From the NCBI GenBank assembly GCA_021825865.1, contig JAKAFU010000007.1, positions 1-62,428 on the forward strand: a stretch of DNA of 62,428 nucleotides, written 5' to 3'. Under the pieces are notes generated by a model. That model searched no databases and was not told where the DNA came from. It saw only the letters and a program-made list of their open reading frames with translations. Shown in pieces: positions 45,018-54,246 of the stretch. Numbering within the stretch: position 1 is the first letter of the stretch; the number at the start of each line of letters is the position of its first letter. The position numbers and the translations under genes are program-made. This stretch comes from a bacterium. GTDB lineage: Bacteria > SZUA-79 > Acidulodesulfobacterales > Acidulodesulfobacteraceae.

Positions 45018-47405
45018 TTAAGGCATCTCAAAAAAAGACTGAGGGTTTGATATCTTCCTCACTTTCGCCGTCGATTTAGGTTCAGTCCCCGCAATATACG
45101 GCATTAAAACAGGGTCCTGATAACTTGAATCTGCAAGCAGTCCGGTATGCGGATTTATTTCTGCAAAAACAATCCCCGAAGGTATCTTAAACGGTTTAGG
45201 TTTAAAAATCATTAATGCTTTTGACATATATCCGTACCATATAGGAGCCGCCGTTATGGCTCCTACCATAAATCTGCCCATAGAATGAAAATCATCCTTC
45301 CCCGTCCATACTGCCGTCACAAGCGAAGAGGTATATCCGACAAACACCCCGTCTCTATACTGGCTTGAAGAGCCCGTTTTACCGGCCACATATGGAGTAA
45401 TATTTCTTATTTTCGATATCGTAACGCCTGTTCCGTTTGTAATAACGCGCTCAAGCATATTCGTCAGCACGAAAGAAACCTGAGGCGACAACACCTGTTT
45501 GCATTCAGGCTTTTTATAATATAAAATTTTTCCTTGAGGGGTTAATATTTTTACTATAAAAACAGGTTTGCACTCAGTGCCGCTGTTAGCAAATGCAGTA
45601 TATCCGTCGGCTAAATCTACAAGCCTCACGCTGGATGAACCCAAAGCCATAGTCAGATTATGCACAAGGTGATGCAGCCCCATTTTATTAGCAAGCGCTA
45701 CGACTTTACTGACACCGACTTTATCTAAAAGCTTAACCGCAATAACGTCTATGGAATGAGCCAGCCCAATCAAAAGGGTTGTCGGTCCCGTAAATCTTCT
45801 TGAAAAATTATGCGGTTTATAGTATTTTCCGGGGACGCCTGTCGGATAAATTACCGGCGTATTATTGATAATTGAAGACGGCGTATATCCCAATGTTAAG
45901 GCTTCGGCATAAACAAAAGGTTTAAACGCTGAACCCGTCTGCCTTTTAGAATAAAGAGCACGGTTAAATTCGGTATCTTTATAGCTATATCCGCCAACCA
46001 TAGCCCTTACGTAACCGTTCTTTGGTTCTATAGATACCAATGCCCCTTCTATTACGTCTTTTTCTTCAAGTGAAAATATGGGGATATGATTTTTGTTAAA
46101 ACCGTCAAATTTTGCCAGAATTTCATATCCGGGCTTCAACGCCTGCCCTGCATTATTTATTCGTCTATAAGCAAAATAAACATAACGCTGAAATTTAGAT
46201 GCCCATCTCATATTGCTTACAGGAATAATGCCGTTATATTTGCCCACCGATATATAAGCCTCTTGTCCATTTCTTGACACTCCGGTTACAAAAGCTTTAT
46301 AGATATAGCCTTTATAAAGACTTTTTATGCTGCTTCTGTCCCTTCTGACGGCACTTTTCATCTGCGAATAGGAAAGCACTTTCAGCGGGCCTGTATAACC
46401 GTATTCATGGGACAAAATCTTTAAATGCGATTTTACAGATTCGTCGGCATATTTCTGAGCTCTGGCGCTTAAAGCGGAATAAATTTTTAATCCGCCTTCT
46501 TTATATATCTGTTTACCATATTTAGAAATTATCAGCTGTTTTATTAAAGCAACATAATATGGAGCTACTCCGGCATATTTAAAATAATCGTTTAATACAA
46601 TAGGCGTATTATAGGCCTGAATAGCCTGCTGTTTGGTTATAAAACCGTCCTTATACATCTGATTCAAAACATACTTTTGACGCCTCTTCATGTCTTTGAA
46701 ATGAATAAAAGGGTCAAGAAAAGACGGTGCCTGCGGCAGTCCGCCGAGCATAGCGGCTTCAGCCAGATTAAGTTTCCAGACCGGTTTACCAAAATAGCTC
46801 AAGGATGCAGCCTCTATTCCGTAGGAACCGTTTCCTAAATAAATCTGGTTTAAATATATATCTAAGATGTCATTTTTTGATAAATGGTCGGCTATGCGGT
46901 ATGCAAGTATAGCCTCCCTTAATTTCCATATATAAGTTCTTTGATATGGGACAAGTATTGTTTTGGCAACCTGCTGAGTTATTGTAGAACCGCCTTCCAC
47001 AATATGTCCCGCCATCAAATTCACGATAAAAGCTCTTAAAATTGCTTTAAAATCAATAGGTCCTTGATTATAAAAATTTTTATCTTCAGCGGCTAAAAAA
47101 GCTTCTCTTACCTGAACCGGTATATCCGAAAAAGGCACTACTTCTCTGTTGACAGGACCAAGATATCCGACGAGTTTGCCCGTTGACGAATATACATAAT
47201 TAACCTGCTGCGGATGATAATCTTTCAAGGACATAATATTTGGAACCGTAGAGGCAAGCGAAAAATACAATATAGCTACTATTGCGATAGGCGCGACTAT
47301 AATTACCGATACTGTAATTATAATTATTTTAAACAGACTTTTCTTTTTTTTTATTTTTTTGTTTTCAGTTCCGTTTTTTGTATCATTTTTACTTCTGCTG
47401 CTCAT
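45018..47405 (-). CDS. Class A penicillin-binding protein (PBP1A-type glycosyltransferase/transpeptidase)
   Basis: The 795-residue protein polymerises and crosslinks peptidoglycan. It has a membrane anchor (about 25-50), a GT51 transglycosylase domain with catalytic Glu107 in FLAAEDKNFY and EGGSTITQQ (137-145), an OB-like insert and a transpeptidase domain. Transpeptidase motifs are SAFK in TGSAFKPF and KTG in AGKTGSSS. The middle SxN motif appears as SID (AHSIDVIAVKL), with Asp in place of Asn. AGGAAG precedes the ATG. The gene just upstream encodes an LpoA-like protein, a possible activator. Confidence 0.94.
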   Translation of the reverse strand: MSSRSKNDTKNGTENKKIKKKKSLFKIIIITVSVIIVAPIAIVAILYFSLASTVPNIMSLKDYHPQQVNYVYSSTGKLVGYLGPVNREVVPFSDIPVQVREAFLAAEDKNFYNQGPIDFKAILRAFIVNLMAGHIVEGGSTITQQVAKTILVPYQRTYIWKLREAILAYRIADHLSKNDILDIYLNQIYLGNGSYGIEAASLSYFGKPVWKLNLAEAAMLGGLPQAPSFLDPFIHFKDMKRRQKYVLNQMYKDGFITKQQAIQAYNTPIVLNDYFKYAGVAPYYVALIKQLIISKYGKQIYKEGGLKIYSALSARAQKYADESVKSHLKILSHEYGYTGPLKVLSYSQMKSAVRRDRSSIKSLYKGYIYKAFVTGVSRNGQEAYISVGKYNGIIPVSNMRWASKFQRYVYFAYRRINNAGQALKPGYEILAKFDGFNKNHIPIFSLEEKDVIEGALVSIEPKNGYVRAMVGGYSYKDTEFNRALYSKRQTGSAFKPFVYAEALTLGYTPSSIINNTPVIYPTGVPGKYYKPHNFSRRFTGPTTLLIGLAHSIDVIAVKLLDKVGVSKVVALANKMGLHHLVHNLTMALGSSSVRLVDLADGYTAFANSGTECKPVFIVKILTPQGKILYYKKPECKQVLSPQVSFVLTNMLERVITNGTGVTISKIRNITPYVAGKTGSSSQYRDGVFVGYTSSLVTAVWTGKDDFHSMGRFMVGAITAAPIWYGYMSKALMIFKPKPFKIPSGIVFAEINPHTGLLADSSYQDPVLMPYIAGTEPKSTAKVRKISNPQSFFEMP

Positions 47406-47473
47406 AATTAAAATCTTCCTGTCATATAATATAATGTGAATATAAAGTTATCTTTATTTATAAATTAATTAGA

Positions 47474-48919
47474 TTAGAAAGGGCTTTTTATTATATATAT
47501 TTTGTTATTCTTCAATTGGAAGAGGTAGAGCCCTTTTACAAAATCTCTGCCTTTAATATAACTGATACCGCATACACCTTTAAAAGATTTGATATTTAAC
47601 AGACTGCGGTATAACAATTTTCTGTTCATAATTTCAGCGCTATTAATACCGCCATTAAATTGTATTTTGTTGTTTAGTCTTTTATCATAAACATTACCGC
47701 CGTCATGCATAATCACCGACTTTATTACAATACTCCCCATATCGTACCCTTCTGCCGATAATATATTCGGTTTTTCATTATAATAGCTTTTATAAGCTTT
47801 TACAAAATTTTTAACTAATTTATTTCTGCTATTCGGAAAAAAACCGTTTGGATAAATTATGCCCTGCATATAAAAACCGTACTTACTTAAGAATACTTTA
47901 TTATCAACCTGACTTAATCCAAAAAGTTTAATCCCTGTAATATTATAATATGCAAGCTGCGTCAATATCAGCTTTAATTTTCCGATAGACCCGATGATAA
48001 AAAGGCCGTTGAACGGAATATAAGGTTTTGCCTTTGTAATACCGTGCATAAGGTCGTACGGGGTCACCCCTAATTGAGCCTCTTCCGCTTTTGTCATATG
48101 TCCGTGCCCCATATCCTGAAATCTGACGAGTGAATTAAAATTATAAAAAAAATCAACCCTTCTGCTTCCGTAAGCTGTTTCATCAATAACTTTCATTCCT
48201 AATGTGCTGCCTATGGTATTTACATATTGAATCGTTCTTCTGCCGTACGCGTTATCGGGATATATAGCCGATATTTTGGTAATCCCGTGGGTTTTGGCAT
48301 ACTGCATATCATTTAATACCTCATTTTTCACCGTCATTCCATAGTGAAATAAATATGGAGACCTGTACTTTGAAAAATTTAACGGAGCAGGTGTAAAAAC
48401 AGGAATCTTGTATATTGAAGAATATTTTGAAAAATATTTAAGCTGTCCGGCAAACAAGGGACCTATAATTGCACTGATATTCTTTCGGGCAATGCTCTTA
48501 AATAAATTTTTAATGGAACCGTTTCCTGCACCGGCAGGAAGACTTATGACAATAAATTTGACATCTGCTTTCTTGCGGCTCTGCACAGAAAAGAGAATCC
48601 CGTTTAAAAATTGTTTTCCAAAATATTTATATATGCCTGTTGTAGGCACCATAACGGCGATATCGGTCGGAGCATTTTTAACTTCCGGATTTTTATTATC
48701 GGCTTTCTTCGCCGTATTTACGGTATCTGCAGTATCTGCTTTGTCTATACCGCCTGCATTATTTAATAAACCTGCGCCGTAACACCTGCCGGAATTATTA
48801 AAACCGGCTGCAAGAGTCATAAAACCGCTTATAAGCGCAATAATAATTAAAGATAAAATCTTCTTATTATGATTGGCGCGGCTCAAATTGTATTTCAAAC
48901 TATTATTAAAATATTTCAT
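47474..48919 (-). CDS. LpoA/LppC-like periplasmic binding-fold protein
   Basis: The 481-residue protein has a signal peptide-like N terminus (hydrophobic about 21-42) and a type I periplasmic-binding fold starting at DIAVMVPTTGIYKYFG, with SAIIGPLFAGQLKYFSK and ISAIYPDNAYGRRT as in LppC/YraM (penicillin-binding protein activator) and branched-chain amino acid receptors. I see no clean lipobox, so it may be soluble or anchored by its N terminus. It lies 68 bases upstream of a PBP1A gene in the same direction and has no ABC transporter partner nearby. An LpoA-type activator role is inferred. A short low-complexity Ala/Asp/Lys stretch follows the signal. Confidence 0.7.
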   Translation of the reverse strand: MKYFNNSLKYNLSRANHNKKILSLIIIALISGFMTLAAGFNNSGRCYGAGLLNNAGGIDKADTADTVNTAKKADNKNPEVKNAPTDIAVMVPTTGIYKYFGKQFLNGILFSVQSRKKADVKFIVISLPAGAGNGSIKNLFKSIARKNISAIIGPLFAGQLKYFSKYSSIYKIPVFTPAPLNFSKYRSPYLFHYGMTVKNEVLNDMQYAKTHGITKISAIYPDNAYGRRTIQYVNTIGSTLGMKVIDETAYGSRRVDFFYNFNSLVRFQDMGHGHMTKAEEAQLGVTPYDLMHGITKAKPYIPFNGLFIIGSIGKLKLILTQLAYYNITGIKLFGLSQVDNKVFLSKYGFYMQGIIYPNGFFPNSRNKLVKNFVKAYKSYYNEKPNILSAEGYDMGSIVIKSVIMHDGGNVYDKRLNNKIQFNGGINSAEIMNRKLLYRSLLNIKSFKGVCGISYIKGRDFVKGLYLFQLKNNKIYIIKSPF

Positions 48920-49215
48920 TAAAAAATTAATATGCGTGCTATATTGTTATATTATAGTTATAAGTTATATTGCCGTATCAAAATCGGCAAAAATTATTTT
49001 ATACGTAAACTATCATATTAATGATGATAAATAAATTAAAAGAGCTTCGTCAGCATATTTAAATATTAATGGATGATAAATTTTGCTGTGCGAATATTTA
49101 TACAATAATCGTAATTATTTAAATCGACCATATCATTAATTATTTGGTATATAATATTTATTTTGTTCATTTTATCATATAATTAAAAATATTTAAAGAA
49201 ACAAAAAGAAACAAT

Positions 49216-50586
49216 ATGAAAAATCACATAATCGGCACGAGCGGAGATATTTGTTCCGATAATAATTTAATTAATTTATTCTACTCTTACAGCAGAATTT
49301 TTTCACAGCTTAAAAATGTTCGGCAAAGCGGTATAAAAAAAATATTTCAAAAAATTATCGGCTCATATGTATCATCGGGTGATAATTGCGGCGATATAGC
49401 AAAAATTGCAGAAATTCTAAAAACTGAGGCGGCGAAAACATTTAAAATTAATAAAAACGATTTTGACAGATTACAAAACATTACTGAAAATGAAATTAAT
49501 ATACTGGATAAATTAAATATTGTACGTTTTTTAAATCTAAGCGATAACAATACGATACCGATGTTTTTATATTATTATAATGCAGATAAACAAGAAAACG
49601 CTAATAAAAATAATAAAAAAACGGTATCTGACTTATCTTTGTCATCGTTAAACTTAAATATCAATTTTATACGCGAAAAAATATATAACGGTAAAACAAA
49701 TAACAGTAAATTTGTATTTATTGCATCTTCAAGATATAAAAACGCCGGTATATTCAAATTTAACGATGACTTAATATGCGGTTTAAATAACTGCCTCAAT
49801 TTTAATAAATTGACCGGAGAGCAGAATATAGGAGAGCATAATATAGAAGAAAACACGAAAACGCAATTGATATACACTTTATATTTTATAGGGACTGCGA
49901 GTGAAGCAGAAAACGGTCTGATAAAAAATTATGCTAAAATTTTTAAACATAAAAATAAAATTATATTGGCGCCCCATTACCCAATAACCTATTTCTTGGA
50001 AAATTTCCCGCAATATTCAATATTTTCAGCTATTTCTGCCATAAACCCTTTTGAAACAAATTTTAAATATTGTTATACTTACAGAAATAATCTAATATCA
50101 AATATAACATCGGAAATGATTGTGCTATATTTATCAAAAAACAGTTCTTTAAATAATCTTATTAAAAAATTTGAAAAATCAAATAAAAATGTTAATATCA
50201 TAGAAAAGTTTATTGAAAATAATAAAATTGCGGCAGCAGGCAAAAATACAAATATTACAAACGCAAAAAACGCTCAAGCAGTAAATATTTTATATTCCGA
50301 TGCCGATACAGATAAAATAGACAGAAATGAAAATATATATAATTTATATAATTTGCGGTATATTGAAAAAGAAATATTAAATTTTCTATGTTATAGCAAT
50401 AAAATAACAGATAATATCAATATAACAGTTGACGATATAATTAATAATCTGACAAAGATTGTTCAGCAGAGAAATCCGGATAATGAAATAAATAAAATTA
50501 AAAAAATTATTCTTCAGTCAATTTCTTTAATGGAGATTAAAGGCGTTATAAAAAGAGAAATCTCAGGGGTAATAAAAAAAATATGA
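49216..50586 (+). CDS. Degenerate DprA-like protein
   Basis: The 456-residue Asn/Lys-rich protein is not obviously conserved, but its layout follows DprA (Smf). The N-terminal region ends with ILDKLNIVRFLNLSDNN, resembling the pre-Rossmann segment. A strand-loop FVFIASSRYKNAG stands where DprA has VGSR. FIGTASEAENG stands where SGLARGID would be, YTYRNNLISNITSEMIVLYL where RNRIIAGLS is, and a C-terminal winged-helix-like ISLMEIKGVIKREISG ends the protein. The central SGxAxGIDxxAH motif is lost and Asn-rich insertions are present. It overlaps topA by four bases (ATGA), and dprA-topA is a classical gene pair. DNA binding is possible; canonical RecA loading is doubtful. Confidence 0.55.
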   Translation: MKNHIIGTSGDICSDNNLINLFYSYSRIFSQLKNVRQSGIKKIFQKIIGSYVSSGDNCGDIAKIAEILKTEAAKTFKINKNDFDRLQNITENEINILDKLNIVRFLNLSDNNTIPMFLYYYNADKQENANKNNKKTVSDLSLSSLNLNINFIREKIYNGKTNNSKFVFIASSRYKNAGIFKFNDDLICGLNNCLNFNKLTGEQNIGEHNIEENTKTQLIYTLYFIGTASEAENGLIKNYAKIFKHKNKIILAPHYPITYFLENFPQYSIFSAISAINPFETNFKYCYTYRNNLISNITSEMIVLYLSKNSSLNNLIKKFEKSNKNVNIIEKFIENNKIAAAGKNTNITNAKNAQAVNILYSDADTDKIDRNENIYNLYNLRYIEKEILNFLCYSNKITDNINITVDDIINNLTKIVQQRNPDNEINKIKKIILQSISLMEIKGVIKREISGVIKKI

Positions 50587-53132
50587 AAAATTTAGTTATA
50601 GTGGAATCTCCCTCGAAAGCTAATACAATAAATAAGTATCTCGGCGATAATTATTCTGTTAAGGCTACTATGGGGCATATAAAAGATTTGCCTAAAAGTA
50701 AAATAGGCGTCGATATTGAACACGGATTCGAACCGTTTTACGAAATTATAAAAGGCAAAGAAAAAACTACGGAAGAAATAAAAAAATATGCTAAAGCCGC
50801 AGATACCGTTTTCCTTGCAGCCGACCCCGACAGGGAAGGGGAAGCAATCGCATGGAATGTAAAAGAAATTATAGACACCATAAAAGGCAAAAAACCTGCC
50901 GTTAAAAGAGTTCTCTTCAATGAAATAACAAAAGACGCCGTCAACGAAGCAATCAAAAATCCGACAGAACTCAATAAATCCATGTTTGAATCTCAGAAAG
51001 CCAGGAGGATATTAGACAGATTAGTCGGCTATAATTTGAGCCCTTTTTTATGGAAAAAGGTCGGCAGAGGACTTTCGGCCGGAAGGGTCCAATCGGTTAC
51101 GCTGTATTTAATAGTTGAAAGGGAAAAAGAAATTAATAATTTTGTCAAAGAAGAATATTGGACGCTTTCGGCAGTTTTTTTAATCAAAAACAGTGCAGGG
51201 AATTCATTTACTATTACTTCCGAACTTGCAAAAATAAATAACAAAGAACCTAAAATAAAAAATGCAGAAGAAGCTGAAAATATTAAAAATTCATTATTAA
51301 ATATAAATGAATATAAAATTTACAGTATCGGCAAAAAGTCCGTCAAAAGGAATTCTCCCGCGCCTTTAATTACAAGTACTATGCAGCAGGAAGCTTTCAA
51401 AACTATAAGGTTTTCCGTTAAAAAGACAATGAATATCGCACAGAAACTTTATGAAGGGATTGAACTGGGAAAAGTGGAAAGTATCGGAAAAGGCAAGCTG
51501 GGACTTACAGGCCTTATAACTTATATGAGAACAGATTCTACAAGAATATCCGATGCTGCTGCCAAAGCCGCAAATGAGCTTATTGTTAAAGAATTCGGGA
51601 AAGACTTTGCAAAAAACGGGACGGCTGTTATATCAAAAAAACAAAAAACAAAAAAAATTCAGGATGCTCACGAAGCAATAAGACCTTCAAATGTTTTTTT
51701 GACGCCTGAAAAAATAAAAAATTATTTATCTGCCGATGAATATAAACTTTACAAACTCATATGGACGTATTTTGTCGCTTCGCAGATGTCACAGAGCATT
51801 TATGACCAGTATTCCATAGTAATAAGCGGCAAAGCGGCTGAATCCTCCGGCAAAAATAGCATAGCAAACAGCACCGCTAATACTGATAGCATTAAAAAAA
51901 TTAAAAATAAAAAAAGTAAAATTGACGGGAAAACGGCTGCAGATGATACAAATGATAATACCGAAAATATCGCAGCAGATGAAAATGAATATTTATTTAA
52001 AACAGCGGAAAGTGTACTTAAATTTGAAGGATATTTAAAAGTACTTAACAAACTGCATGAACATCAAAAGGAGGATTTAGATTCAAATTACGATTCAGGC
52101 GCAGAACAGGATTCAAATACCGACAACTCTGCGAACAGCAGCACATATAATAATAAAAAGTCTGAAAATAAAAATAATAAAACCGCATATAAAGAACATG
52201 ACCCAAAATATATTTCAAAAATATTTGAGGTGCTAAAAGAAAACGACTCCGCTTTTATTCAAGATTTAAATCTTGCGCAGCATTTCACGGCACCGCCGCC
52301 AAGATATACCGAAGCCTCTCTCGTTAAAGCATTAGATGAAAATGGCGTAGGGAGACCGTCCACTTACCAGACGATTATATCAAATATTAAAAATAAAGAT
52401 TATGTTGAAACGGAAACCGAAACAAGTTCCGTAGCTAAATTTAAACCGACAGAGCTTGGGATTGTCGTATCCGATATTCTAAAAGAAGGTTTTCCCGATA
52501 TTTTAGACATCAAATTCACTGCAAATATGGAAAATAAACTTGATGAAATAGAAAACGGAACATTGGATAAAAATACGCTGCTGAGGGGATTTTACGATAA
52601 GCTAATTGAAAGATTAGCGGTTGCCGGAAAAGATATTGCAAGTGTAAAAGGCACGTCTATTCCTACAGATATAGTCTGTGATAAATGCGGAAAACCTATG
52701 GTCGTAAAATTCGGCAGATTCGGAAAATTTCTGGCGTGCAGCGGTTATCCCGAATGCAAGAATACAAGAGAGCTTTCTTCAGGTACTGAAAATAATATAA
52801 CAGGAGCACAGAATTTAAGCAGCGCCGACGGTTCCGAAAACAGTGAGAATTCCGCTCATATACGTCAGGCCGAAGAACCCGCCGTACTTTGCGAAAAATG
52901 CGGAAAACCTATGGTGCTTAAATCCGGCAGATTCGGAAAATTTCTGGCGTGCAGCGGTTATCCCGAATGCAAGAATACAAAACCTGTGCCTCTGAAATCT
53001 AATATACCCTGCCCAAACGAATGCGGAGGCTATCTTGTTACGAAAAAAACAAAAACAGGAAGAAGGTTCTACGGATGTTCAAATTATCCAAAATGCAATT
53101 ATGTAACATGGAAATTACCAAAAACAGAGTAG
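50583..53132 (+). CDS. topA: DNA topoisomerase I
   Basis: TopA relaxes negative supercoils by single-strand passage. The 849-residue protein has a Toprim domain (VIVESPSKANTI at 5-16, DPDREGEAIAW at 81-91) and the catalytic Tyr314 in LITYMRTDS. Three C-terminal four-cysteine zinc modules end it, the first two nearly identical in protein and DNA. Two insertions of about 50 residues each, rich in Asn, Ser, Asp and Lys (about 51836-51988 and 52060-52200), interrupt the region before AQHFTAPPPRYTEASLV. The ATG overlaps the stop of the DprA-like gene, giving coupled translation. Confidence 0.95.
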   Translation: MKNLVIVESPSKANTINKYLGDNYSVKATMGHIKDLPKSKIGVDIEHGFEPFYEIIKGKEKTTEEIKKYAKAADTVFLAADPDREGEAIAWNVKEIIDTIKGKKPAVKRVLFNEITKDAVNEAIKNPTELNKSMFESQKARRILDRLVGYNLSPFLWKKVGRGLSAGRVQSVTLYLIVEREKEINNFVKEEYWTLSAVFLIKNSAGNSFTITSELAKINNKEPKIKNAEEAENIKNSLLNINEYKIYSIGKKSVKRNSPAPLITSTMQQEAFKTIRFSVKKTMNIAQKLYEGIELGKVESIGKGKLGLTGLITYMRTDSTRISDAAAKAANELIVKEFGKDFAKNGTAVISKKQKTKKIQDAHEAIRPSNVFLTPEKIKNYLSADEYKLYKLIWTYFVASQMSQSIYDQYSIVISGKAAESSGKNSIANSTANTDSIKKIKNKKSKIDGKTAADDTNDNTENIAADENEYLFKTAESVLKFEGYLKVLNKLHEHQKEDLDSNYDSGAEQDSNTDNSANSSTYNNKKSENKNNKTAYKEHDPKYISKIFEVLKENDSAFIQDLNLAQHFTAPPPRYTEASLVKALDENGVGRPSTYQTIISNIKNKDYVETETETSSVAKFKPTELGIVVSDILKEGFPDILDIKFTANMENKLDEIENGTLDKNTLLRGFYDKLIERLAVAGKDIASVKGTSIPTDIVCDKCGKPMVVKFGRFGKFLACSGYPECKNTRELSSGTENNITGAQNLSSADGSENSENSAHIRQAEEPAVLCEKCGKPMVLKSGRFGKFLACSGYPECKNTKPVPLKSNIPCPNECGGYLVTKKTKTGRRFYGCSNYPKCNYVTWKLPKTE
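52712..52980 (+). repeat. 56-bp identical repeat encoding two TopA zinc modules
   Basis: Bases 52712-52767 and 52925-52980 are identical (56 of 56), starting CGGCAGATTCGGAAAATTTC. They code for the same segment of successive zinc-ribbon modules, and the sequence just upstream of each (CGGAAAACCTATGGT) is also shared. Identity at synonymous positions points to a recent duplication or ongoing gene conversion. Confidence 0.9.
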
Positions 53133-53365
53133 TCATTATTTATAATTATTTATAATATAATATGATGTAATATTATAATATAATATGTCATAATGTTTAT
53201 TTATGGTATTATTATTGTTGTATTGCATTATTAATTATTGCCGCAATGAATGTATGATGATTATACACGATACATTAATATACTATATAATATAAATAGT
53301 TATGCAATAATATTAAACAAATAATTTAATCCTGTCATTGTTCTATTATCTATCTGGAGGCTGAA

Positions 53366-54196
53366 ATGTTTAGCTGGATAAGAGATGTTTCTATTAAAAC
53401 AAAAATCATCGTTCCTCTCGTTGTATTAATTTTAATACCGATTATTTTAATTTCTTACATTTCATTTAATCTTCAAAAGCAGCTCACTATCTCATTGACA
53501 AAGCATGATGCGGAGGTTACGGCAAAAACCGCTCTTTCAACCCTTAACACGATGATGGTGACTCATACCATACAAAATAAATCATACAGAAGAACGCTGA
53601 TAAAAATATATAAACGAATTAAAGGAATAAAAGGCTTTCAGGTTATACGCGGCAACCTTGTAAATGAAGAGTTTGATAAAAAGTATGGTCCGGGTCTTAA
53701 AGAAGAAGAACCGAATTCAAATTTTGACAGGGAAATTCTTGCTTCTCCAATCCCTATCACAAAAGAAATATATAATAATCATCATGCATATTTAATGGTC
53801 GGCATTCCTTTTGTTGCAACAACAGATTCAAGAGGGATTGATTGTTTATATTGCCATACAGACGCCGTAAGCGGAGATGTATTAGGCGGAATAAAAATTA
53901 TTTATTCTCTAAAAGCATTGGATGCCACGCAGTCGTATTTTATCAAATATTCCATAATCATAGCCCTGATTTCTATTATTTTAATTATTATAGTTCTTTA
54001 TCTTATAATTAAAAATGCGATTATCAACCCTACGATAAAATTATCAAAAGCTGCAGATAATATATCTAAAGGCGATTTCAAACAGGAAATTCCGCATACA
54101 AGAAACGATGAGATAGGAAAACTGGCTAAATCATTCAGCAGAATGGAAATAAGTCTCAGAAAAGCCATAGAAATGCTTAAGGAAAAGCAAAAATAG
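53366..54196 (+). CDS. Periplasmic c-type heme sensor with HAMP domain and no output domain
   Basis: The 276-residue protein has a first membrane helix (about 13-35), a periplasmic domain, a second helix (about 189-215) and a HAMP domain (NPTIKLSKAADNISKGDF..., about 220-270). The periplasmic part contains VIRGNLVNEEF, KYGPG and a heme-c attachment site C160-L-Y-C163-H164 followed by VLGGI. This layout matches the c-heme PAS-like sensor domains of Geobacter chemoreceptors GSU0582 and GSU0935. There it is followed by a signalling domain; here the protein stops right after HAMP. GGAGG lies five bases before the ATG. Redox or ligand sensing is inferred; how the signal leaves the protein is unclear. 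Confidence 0.82.
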   Translation: MFSWIRDVSIKTKIIVPLVVLILIPIILISYISFNLQKQLTISLTKHDAEVTAKTALSTLNTMMVTHTIQNKSYRRTLIKIYKRIKGIKGFQVIRGNLVNEEFDKKYGPGLKEEEPNSNFDREILASPIPITKEIYNNHHAYLMVGIPFVATTDSRGIDCLYCHTDAVSGDVLGGIKIIYSLKALDATQSYFIKYSIIIALISIILIIIVLYLIIKNAIINPTIKLSKAADNISKGDFKQEIPHTRNDEIGKLAKSFSRMEISLRKAIEMLKEKQK

Positions 54197-54246
54197 TAAA
54201 ACAATACTGTTGTTAATTACTATATCGGGCTATATCGCGCTAAAAA

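Noticed and set aside
48970-48990. TTGCCG/CGGCAA hairpin followed by an A/T-rich run, as a terminator
   Set aside because: It lies between divergent genes with no upstream transcript to terminate on either strand; an operator is possible but unsupported.
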